From assembly GCA_033980235.1 (NCBI GenBank), contig CM067070.1, positions 7,332,195 through 7,396,194 of the forward strand: DNA of 64,000 nt. Reading direction: 5' to 3'. This DNA comes from Diadema setosum (taxonomy: Eukaryota; Echinodermata; Echinoidea; Diadematoida; Diadematidae). A model generated the notes under the pieces. The model saw only the letters and a list, made by a program, of their open reading frames with translations. It was not told the origin of the DNA and searched no databases. The position numbers were made by a program, and so were the translations under genes. Every line of letters begins with the position of its first letter. Position 1 is the stretch's first letter. This document shows positions 55,914 through 64,000 of this stretch, one piece after another.

Positions 55914-56786
55914 ATGGCTCCCCCTGCTACTCGCTCGAAGACCGCACCCAACACCCAACCAAAACCACTGGCTGACGAAACAGCGGAGAGCCAGGCCACC
56001 CCTTCTTCTCCGGTTGCCCACCAGCCCACGCTTGCCGATATTCAGCGCAGCATTACGGAATCATCTGCTAACCTAAGCTCTAAGCTCGACACCCTCACCA
56101 GTGAGGTTACCTTACTCAGAGGGAAAATGTCGGAAATAGAAGCTTCAGTGACCATGAATTCCGACAAAATTATTGAAATGGAGCGCAAACAACTGCCCGA
56201 AATTGAAAGCAAAATGGCGGCCGAAATTGCGGATCTGAAGGAAAAGCTTATGACTATGGAATTGTACAACCGGCGCTCTAACCTTTTGTTCTACGGCGTA
56301 GAGGAGAAACGTGATGAAAATATCAACCAAGTTCTATCGGACACCTTCGCCTATCTCGGCCTCGAAGTCGATGACGCCAGTAACATCGCCATGGTGAACG
56401 CTCACCGATTGCCGCGACGCCAGGTTTCCGATGGCCAGGCTGAGCAGGATCGCCCACCCCAACCCAACCCCATTATCGGGAAGTTTGTTCACATGCGGGA
56501 CAGAAACAGGATCCTAACGGCTTTTGAGGATCGTCAACGCAAGCCCGACCTCGCTTCTCAAGATTCTGTCGCGACTCCCTCCCCACCTCCCCACCAACGG
56601 AAAAGAATCACGGTCCGCACTGATTTGCCACCGGCCATGAAAATCACTAGAGGACAGCTAGCCAAAACTGCCTACAGACTGAGGAAAGAGAAAGGTGTGT
56701 CAACCAAGATTGATGTCGTGGGAACGAAGGTAATCTTGAAATGGAAAGAAAAAAATACAAGCAAATGGAATGACTACAGTGATTAG
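55914..56786 (+). CDS. LINE ORF1p (L1-type: coiled coil, RRM-like, C-terminal domain)
   Basis: Intact 290-codon frame. Residues 1-40 are Pro/Thr/Ser-rich. About 41-115 form a heptad-rich coiled coil (SSKLDTLTSEVTLLRGKMSE, EIADLKEKLMTMELYNRRSN). LLFYGVEEKRDENINQVL begins the RRM-like fold. A basic C-terminal part follows (RKRITVRTDLPPAMK, LAKTAYRLRKEKG). Such proteins bind LINE RNA as trimers and act as nucleic-acid chaperones. Codon use is GC-richer than the ORF2 region downstream. It belongs with the ORF2 at 58522, but the 1.7-kb gap is unusually long, so it may be a separate, nested element. Confidence 0.8.
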   Translation: MAPPATRSKTAPNTQPKPLADETAESQATPSSPVAHQPTLADIQRSITESSANLSSKLDTLTSEVTLLRGKMSEIEASVTMNSDKIIEMERKQLPEIESKMAAEIADLKEKLMTMELYNRRSNLLFYGVEEKRDENINQVLSDTFAYLGLEVDDASNIAMVNAHRLPRRQVSDGQAEQDRPPQPNPIIGKFVHMRDRNRILTAFEDRQRKPDLASQDSVATPSPPPHQRKRITVRTDLPPAMKITRGQLAKTAYRLRKEKGVSTKIDVVGTKVILKWKEKNTSKWNDYSD

Positions 56787-57320
56787 AACGAGTCAACTTT
56801 GTTTCATGCATCCTTATTACTGCAACGAAGCATTTTTGTCACACTCGTCTTATCATGTATAATATATTTCATTACAGATAATTTCTTATGCATACAATCA
56901 ATGCTTATATATGTTACACGGTGATCCTGTCAACGGTTATAGTCGTTCGCATTGACCTCATAGACAGTTTTTTCTCTACAGATTTAATGCTTTGTTGAGA
57001 TAAACGTCAGCAATGAGTAACGTTAAGTCTTTTTTCGTATTTCAAACGAAATTTTGAAATGCAAGGAAAAATACTAACAAAGGAATAACTACAATGATTA
57101 GAACGAGTCAACTTTGTTACATGCATTTGGTTACAAGAAAGAAATTAGTCATAAAATTTCGTCTTGTCACGTATAATAGATATCAATACAGATAGCTTCT
57201 TATGCTACAATCAATGCTTGGCTATATTAAGTGGTAATATACATATACTTCTCAACGGTGATAGTCGTCTGCATTGACCACCAAGACAGTTTTTTTCTAC
57301 GAGATAAACGTTAGCATTGA
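56750..57320. repeat. Tandem duplication of ~300 bp over the ORF1 3' end
   Basis: Unit 1 (about 56750-57030) and unit 2 (about 57065-57315) share GATTAGAACGAGTCAACTTT, TCTTATGC..ACAATCAATGCTT and GAGATAAACGT at matching places. Unit 1 covers the last ORF1 codons and the stop; unit 2 is non-coding. Confidence 0.7.
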
Positions 57321-58061
57321 CTAACGTTGTGTGTGTGGGTTTTTGTGTTTTTTTTTTTTTTTTGCATTGCTCTAGTGCGTATGCTTGCTCAGAGTGTTTA
57401 TACAGTTTCTCTGACTCCACTACCATTATCGTGTTTAATTGACATTGCTTTCCGTCAGTGTACAAGCTAAAAGTTGAGGTTTTAGTTATTTGTTTAAAAA
57501 AAAAATAAAACAGGAAGAAACTTCATTGATGTCGTTTTATGGGCATAACTAATCGTACTGCGAGTTTTGTGTAGGATTATGTAGGCCCATAGTGCTGAAC
57601 ACATCACTGTAGTCCGCATTTTGTTCATTGATTTATAGTTTAGCCCAAAGTGGTGGCTGAGAGCAGACAACCGTGTCTTCTCTATGACGAGATTCTTGTC
57701 TAGTTCCTTTTTCCACTCCATTACTTGTGACCTTGACTTAGGTCCATGTTTCGTATCTGACATATATGTACATTTTTTCTTTTGTTTTTGTCTTGTCTTT
57801 CTGTTTCCGGGATCTTTCCCGTGGAGTTTCGTTTGTACTGTATGTTTTTCTTGTGGAAAATTTATCAGCAGTTTCCGTTCACACAAAACACTTGCTGTAT
57901 GCGAGTACTCAAAAAGCACTTTTTTACTTCTGATAGAATTAAGAAATCTCTTGTCTCTCACCTGGTTTACTAGAAGAACATTCTTGTGTACCACGCTCCA
58001 GAAGCATTCCTTATATTCTTTCTTGATAAGATTCCTCTTACATATGCATTAGTGTGAATTA
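57321..58061 (+). other. LINE inter-ORF region
   Basis: T-rich on the plus strand. Opposing frames of 122 (+, 57684-58052) and 166 codons (-, 57494-57994) are present without recognisable features; I treat both as chance. Could be an internal 5' UTR or promoter of ORF2. Confidence 0.4.
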
Positions 58062-58529
58062 ATGCATGACTCACCCGTTTTCGTAACGGCAATTTGCATT
58101 TTTGGCGTCAGTTTGTTGCTTGGTATCGCAATCTACCAACTGGTATTTCTCGCTGTTTACGTTTTACACCAGCTTGTCTTAAATGTCTATTCCTATAATG
58201 GCAATGTCAGGTATTTTCTGCTTCCTTGTAAAATGTTTATATGCTACTTGGCAACGAAATCTCCCAATTGTTATTCACACGGTGTTTCCGTTTCTGGCAA
58301 AGTATGTCAAAGTGTCTCTTTGTTTAGTACTAATGTCATGCTTTTCTCGTATTTGCAGTGTCAATATGTTACGCGATGTACATTGAAACCTCCCAACAGG
58401 TGTTGTTTTCGTATGTCACACGTTTGGGAACCATGCCTCGTTTGTTTCTCTGTCCCGCAAGAAAGTGGTAGTTTCTTTGCCGTCAACTTTTCCTCCCCCA
58501 CTAGTTGTAATCTAACTCACTATGGCTAA
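58062..58529 (+). CDS. Unrecognised 155-codon frame overlapping the ORF2 start
   Basis: Hydrophobic N-terminal half (FVTAICIFGVSLLLGIAIYQ and LVFLAVYVLHQLV, two possible membrane segments) and many cysteines. It ends at HYG-stop, where the TATGGCTAATG junction places its TAA inside the ATG GCT AAT start of ORF2 (8-nt overlap, different frame). That arrangement would permit termination-reinitiation, but no homologue is recognised and T-rich sequence favours such hydrophobic frames. Probably spurious. Confidence 0.2.
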   Translation: MHDSPVFVTAICIFGVSLLLGIAIYQLVFLAVYVLHQLVLNVYSYNGNVRYFLLPCKMFICYLATKSPNCYSHGVSVSGKVCQSVSLFSTNVMLFSYLQCQYVTRCTLKPPNRCCFRMSHVWEPCLVCFSVPQESGSFFAVNFSSPTSCNLTHYG

Positions 58530-61500
58530 TGAGGTTAATATAAACTCCTCAATTAGGACCGAGATTTCAGATTGTACTGACAACCCTGGCTTTTTACGGT
58601 CAATTTATACGGCCACACCTGAGTTGCAATTTGATTTTGATCCCAATGATCGGTTAGTTTACAACATCTCTACTAATTATCACTCTGTGAATGAAATGAT
58701 TGAACAAATGCAAAAGACTTCCACAAGTGAACTTCTTCTTTTGCATTACAATATCAGAAGTCTTAATAAAAAGATTGATCAGCTGCAAATATTTTTAAAC
58801 CAAGTGAAATCTGATTGTTCTGTTATTGGTATCTCAGAAACTTGGATAAATAATTTGCCGTCCTCGTTTTTTTCTATTCCTGGGTATACATTTCATTCGA
58901 ATAATGGGCTTGATAGGAAAGGGGGTGGTGTAGGATTTTTTGTTACAAACAATTTGAAAGTTAAAATATTGAAAGATATGAATATAATGTGTGATAGTTT
59001 GGAATGTATTTTCATTGAAATCGAATTATCAAAACAAAAGAATATTGTAGTTGGTGAAGTATATAAGCCACCGTCTTCCAATTTCCGGGACTTTCTTGAT
59101 GCTTTTTCTGATTTGTTGCTAACGCCTTCCCTATACCAAAAAAATATTTTCATTATGGGAGATTTTAATTTGAATTTGCTTCACTACAGTAAAAATGTTC
59201 ACTGCCAAGAATTTTTAGATCTGATGTTATCCAAATACCTTATACCGTTAATAAGAAAACCTACCCGTGTGACTGACACATCATCCACGTTGATAGACAA
59301 TATTTTTTGTAACAATATTTCATCTGTATTATCTGGTGTCATAGTATCCGACATATCTGATCATTTCCCGATATACGCAAAGGTTCCTCTCGCGAAAAGT
59401 TGTTGTCTTAAGTCTCAAGGATTTACTTTTCGTGATTTTTCTGAAGGAAACATCGATAGACTCAGGGAGAGATTGTTAATTGCTAACTGGAATGAAGTCT
59501 TTGGTATTGATAATGATGTAGAAACTGCATTTAATATTTTTTTGGATAAATTTTCACTGCTTTATGATGAAATTATTCCTTTACGACAATCCACCCGTTT
59601 TACCAATAAAAAAGCACCAAGAATGCCTTGGATTACCAAATCCCTCCTTAAGTCTATCAATCATAAGAACAATTTATTTTGTAAATATAAGAGGAATCCA
59701 AATGATAAAACGAAAGGTAAATATGCTCGTTATCGTAATATTCTACTACTTTGAGACTTGCTAAGAGGAGTTATTTCACAAGGCAGTTTGACATTTACAA
59801 AAACGATACCAAGAGCACGTGGAAGGTGATCAATAAAGTTCTCAGAGTTAAAGATAAACCAGAACAAGTCAAGGAAATATCCCAGCATGGTATTTTGATC
59901 CAAAATCCGATACATGTTGCTAATGCGTTTAATTATTTTTTTGTTGATTTAGGCCCCAATCTTGCTAGTAATATCCCAGTAACAGATAAAGAATTTCATT
60001 ATTTCTTATCTGATCCAAATCCTCAATCTATGTTTTTTACTCCCATCCAAGAATACGAGGTGAGGGATGTAGTTCTTAAGTTAAAAGCAAAAAAGGGTGC
60101 TGGACATGATGGTATTACGAATTTCTTACTGAAAAATATTATATCCGCAATATTGTCTCCTTTAACATTTATATTGAATTTGTCCCTTGTTACTGGCGTA
60201 GTGCCTAGTCAAATGAAACTAGCCAAAGTTGTTGCGGTTTATAAAAAATTTAATAAACAAGACGTAAGTAATTATCGTCCTATTTCTCTTTTGACGGCGA
60301 TTTCTAAGATTCTTGAACATTTGATATATTCTCGTGTAATTAAATTCTTAAATGAATGTAATATTTTTTGTGAGTCTCAATTGGATTTAGGAAAAAACAC
60401 TCTACTACTCACGCTGTGCTTGCTTTTATAGATAAAGTAGCCCACGCTATAGACGACTCATCTCATACTGTTGGTATATTCCTGGACCTGTCCAAGGCCT
60501 TTGACACTATCGATCATGGTATTTTGTTATATAAACTCTCACATTATGGGATACGTGGAAAGGCCTTGGACTGGTTCAGGAGCTATTTAACTAATAGGAA
60601 ACAGTTTGTAAATATCAACGGATTTAGTTCCAGTCTAAAAACATTATCTTGCGGGGTCCCTCAAGGATCCCTTTTAGGCCCACTTTTGTTTATTCTTTAT
60701 AAATGACTTTAGAAATTCATCTAATGTTTTATCTTTTCTCCTTTTTGCCGATGATTCTAATATTTTCTTTTCACACCGAGATCCAACAACTCTTTTAGAA
60801 GTAGTGAACAGAGAATTAATGTCGGTTCAAATGTGGATTCAAGCTAATAAGTTATCTCTTAATGTAAACAAAACTGTTTATATGTTATTTAGTAACTCAG
60901 TTACGCATTTGCCTGGCGATATAAAAATGAATAATGATTGTTTGACTCAAGTTGAATCCTCCAAATTTTTAGGTCTTTATATTGACCATGAATTAACATG
61001 GAAACATCATATAGATTATTTGTCTAAGATGCTTTCGAGAAATACTGGGATCTTAAATAAGCTAAAACATTTTTTTCCCAAGTATATTTTAAAAAAAATT
61101 TATATTCAACGCTTGTTTTACCCTATCTCAGTTACGGTATACTTGCCTGGGGCAACTGTGCCAAATTACACATTGATAAAATTTTCAAACTACAAAAACG
61201 GGCTATTCGTTCAGTTAATCTAGCCGATTTTTATTGTCACACGAATCATTTTTTCTTTGAAAACAGACTCCTTAAGGTTGCTGACTTGTTTTTATATAAC
61301 TTAGGCACATTTATGTTTCAGTTATCAGCCAACGGCTTGCCTGACGTATTTACCCACATGTTTCAGAACTATGCCGTCCATGCTTACCCAACAAGACAAA
61401 GAGATTCATTTCACCTTCCACGTACTCGTACACTCCTTGCTCAAAAAACAATTGTTTTTACCGGGCCTAAATTCTGGAATGATCATCCCACCGATTTAAT

Positions 61501-61576
61501 CAATTGCTCTAGTATGTTTATATTCAAACAAAAATTGAAATCAAAGTTAATAAATGAATATAATCAGTCTGATTAG
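58522..61576 (+). pseudogene. LINE ORF2: endonuclease plus reverse transcriptase, frameshifted
   Basis: The APE-type endonuclease (58522-59745) is intact: LLLLHYNIRSLNKK, the catalytic-type ISETW, GGGVGFF, IMGDFNLNLL and SDISDHFPI. RT follows with ANAFNYFF, KKGAGHDGI, NYRPISLL, FLDLSKAFDTIDH, GVPQGSLLGPLLF and the catalytic FADDSNIF (60744-60770). The C-terminal part has SYGILAWGNC and KFWNDHPTDL. Frameshifts break it near 59748, 60380, 60700 and 61108. The domain order and motifs fit the Jockey/CR1/L2/Rex side of the LINE tree, not RTE; clade not fixed. No active copy. Confidence 0.85.
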
Positions 61577-62170
61577 AATTTTTCTTTGATATGTTATCTG
61601 CAGTATCCTTATTTAATGCATGATGAATCAACCTGCAGTTTATGATTGTTTGCTTCTGGTTTATGCTCCCATTATATAATCACTGCATCCGTACCATTGT
61701 AGTAACATATTGAACTCGTTATGAATTTGATTCTAGATATGTGTGAGTAGATACTTGTGTATCTATATGCTAAATTAACTTTTTACCCTGTTGTTATTCC
61801 TTAGGTTCTTGTTTTTTTTTTCCTTTTCTTTTTCATCTCTTTTATTTTCTTTTTCCTTTGTACCTTGATAATCTAGTTTTTATATAGTTTCGTCATTATT
61901 ACTTTGTGTCCTATCTCCATTGAATGCATATCAAATTTACACTGGTATATTTTCTTGGAACCTGCGTTTACAAGCTTTGCTTTTGCGGTTCCATCATATT
62001 TCACAAGTTATAGAGAATTGTCTTATGTACATTATATACGCTGACACACTTTCTGTCCAAGCCCCGATTTATAACATATTTTGTATCTTGCTTGGTTTGT
62101 ATTCTTTTTAGTGTATTTTGATGAAATGTATATCTCATGTGAAATATGAAAATAAATATGCTGGAACTGT
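61577..62170 (+). other. LINE 3' UTR
   Basis: T-rich, with AATAAA at 62151-62156. The exact end and tail are not clear; no target duplication identified. Confidence 0.5.
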
Positions 62171-63071
62171 TTACTGTGTCTCGAGTGTAAGACCGGTGCA
62201 GTTTCAGTTATTCAATTCAATGAGGTGGTTCCCCCACATATACGCTTTTAAATAGAGACAACACATCTTATATAGAAGGATACAGAAAAAGATATATACT
62301 GAAACATTAAATACACCGAAAGTCATAGAGCTGCATTGTGTAAGACGGAATCACACCAGAAAATGCCAGAAATGACGCGAAAACACTGACCTCATGAACA
62401 CTAAAACGTTTTTTTTTCTTTTTATTTAATTGTTGCTTTTCATATTAAAGCGGTTTGTTTAGAACCAATGAATGATGTGAAAAAGGCGAAAAATAGAGAG
62501 CACATAGGTACAATTATTTTGACAAGAACACAAGGTGATTTGCCGACGAACCATAGAAATCCACAGAACTAGGAGAAAAACAACAAATTACGTCTATATT
62601 ATTTTGTTGTTTTGGCATGGTACCTGGTCTAATACCCCAGGCATTACAAAAGAACGTTTACATAAATTAACCATTAAGTGACGATTATCATCATTCCCAT
62701 TGACTTACACGCGTTACGCCTACGCGCCGAGATTTGGCGAAGTGACGTTAGTACGTGCACAGCGGGATTCGTCACTTCGTCGTATCATGGACCTACGTCC
62801 ATGCTGCAAGTACCGGTGGTGCGTATAGTAGTTTTGACGCGCGCAGACTTTTTCACGTTTATGCCAACTACTTATGATGAAAAGTGGCCTGTAAAATTTT
62901 ATTTATATCACAATTCGGAACCACATACGACCTGGGGGTGTTCCTGGCGGTCCCATCTACCATCCTGTGTGGTCAAACCTTTTCAGCGGGGTGGGTTGAA
63001 CGAACTCCTTAATTAAGCTCCTTACAGGAATTAGCGCCTTGACTTAGGGACCTGATTCAGAAATTACAGCA
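62171..63071. other. Intergenic, no gene recognised
   Basis: Includes a locally CpG-rich stretch (62705-62860) and a 112-codon frame (62678-63016, +) without recognisable protein features. Confidence 0.45.
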
Positions 63072-63424
63072 ATTTGTTGTTGTTCATTTTCCATCTGTGA
63101 AGATGGCTGGATAGCCCATATTCAGCTACACTAAGCTGGTCTTTCATGGGGTCCAGTTGGATGTGGGGTGGGACCACTTCTCCGGGTTAGACACCCTGCT
63201 CTTTGCGATGAATGAATGAAGCGGGATCTTTTACGTGCATGAGCTGTGACTCTCTCATACACGGGACCTCAATTTTATGTCCTATCCGAGGGACAGAGTG
63301 TTGTGCCTCTTGCTAGAGGGGACGGTATGTTTACACACAACATTGCTCAGTCCAGACTCGGGTTCGAACCCGGGCCGCGTGATCGTGAGGCAGACGCGCT
63401 ACCGACTGAGCCAACTCACCGCCC
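63072..63424 (-). mobile_element. tRNA-derived SINE, complete, minus strand
   Basis: Read on the minus strand: GGGCGGTGAGTTGGCTCAGT head, B box GGTTCGAACCC, common body, CCAGCCATCTTCACAGATGG end and an (AAC)n-type tail at 63072-63090. Confidence 0.88.
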
Positions 63425-63474
63425 TTTGTTTTAGGGGAAACTTATTATTTTTTTCTTGTTTAGTGTTTAGATCG

Positions 63475-63558
63475 ACTTGATGCGCGTTTTTGTGCATGAG
63501 CAGAACAGTTTTTTTTTTCCTCTGAACGTCCAAGTCGTGAAAATCTAAAGCTCCGTAG
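63475..63558. repeat. F7 MITE fragment
   Basis: GATCGACTTGATGCGCG to AAAATCTAAAGCTCCGTA matches the right end of F7 (22365-22450). It separates two SINE parts in opposite orientation. Confidence 0.6.
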
Positions 63559-63690
63559 TAACAACTCATGCACGTACTAAAAGATCCCACTTCATTCATT
63601 CATCACAAAGGGCAGGGTGCATAACCCGGTGAAGTGGTGCAGGTGGACTATCCAGTCATCTTCTCAGATGGGAAATGAGACAAAGAAGTT
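63556..63690 (+). mobile_element. SINE 3' fragment
   Basis: GTAACAACTCATGCACGTAC to CATCTTCTCAGATGGGAAATG matches the last third of the SINE body. The tRNA-like head is missing. Confidence 0.7.
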
Positions 63691-64000
63691 GCGCAAACAA
63701 GTTAATAAAACAGGTAAAACAAAGAAAATCAGCGGGAGCAAGAAACTGTACAATGCGTGTGACGAGTGACTTCTTTTGAATGTCATTTACTCCTTTAGGG
63801 TCGTCTTTCAACGGTGTTTCAATCCATGCCTCAATCCCTAGCCATTATCGTTCGATTTCATCGTTGGTGAATTCGACCGATTGCATCTTTTGCTTTGAGA
63901 AAGTGTGCGAGAGCGCGTGAATCATTAAAAATCAAGTACGTACACGTGACAGAACAGCATTTACAATCAAAATATTGCTGCTGTGAAAATAATTCATATC
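63691..64000. other. No feature recognised
   Basis: Unique-looking AT-rich DNA to the end of the window. Confidence 0.5.

Noticed and set aside
57494..57994. 166-codon minus-strand ORF
   Set aside because: Opposite to a LINE spacer, no recognisable motif, and the plus strand is equally open.
62678..63016. 112-codon plus-strand ORF
   Set aside because: No motif, no splice context; the CpG-rich stretch alone is not enough to call a gene.

Overview
The window is eukaryotic DNA: spliced exons with GT-AG junctions, tRNA-derived SINEs, non-LTR retrotransposons, very many inverted-repeat (MITE or foldback) elements and long microsatellites. AT-rich DNA, the non-vertebrate repeat content and repeats of a kind I associate with sea urchins and other marine deuterostomes suggest a marine invertebrate, perhaps an echinoderm. 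That is inference; no marker gene settles it.

Host genes are few. Gene B (28613-37889, +) is complete: seven exons with mutually compatible splice phases give a 367-residue predicted secreted protein. It has a signal peptide, a Cys-containing N-terminal part and YWTD-like (LDL-receptor class B type) propeller repeats. I do not recognise a named family. Gene A (7000-11745, +) is its tandem paralogue; only its last three exons lie in the window. The two sit in a segmental duplication (about 470-17935 and 34530-40980). Its copies share exons, introns and 3' flank but carry different mobile elements, so each copy often shows the empty site for insertions in the other. A possible isolated terminal exon lies at 21015-21177. 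An HSC70-type gene on the minus strand (54680-50728) keeps a cognate exon-intron layout but is decayed: destroyed splice donor, frameshifted C-terminal lid, and Glu for the usual nucleotide-site Asp.

Retroelements: a LINE at about 55600-62170 has an intact L1-type ORF1 (290 aa) and an endonuclease-reverse transcriptase ORF2 broken by at least four frameshifts. A 5'-truncated relative lies at 32549-34236 (-). Five SINE copies or parts are present.

The rest is dominated by palindromic elements. Several families (here F1-F4) insert at TTAA. Others have arms built from family-specific short repeats: telomere-like TTAGGG (17134, 38182, 38425), TTCGCAAAC (27225), AAGCAATTGCTT (45010), CATTCGTCTTTTTGTAAAC (48642), GGTAATAAC (13256), CACGAGTCATAC (30679, 42640, 47456) and TTGAACCC (911-6658). 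The last flanks a 5.7-kb insertion containing what looks like a spliced minus-strand transcription unit with a CpG/ETS-type promoter. The best candidates for something new are the MITE that carries telomere-like repeats, the cargo-bearing TTGAACCC element, the secreted propeller gene pair, and the shared design of foldback elements with short-repeat arms.
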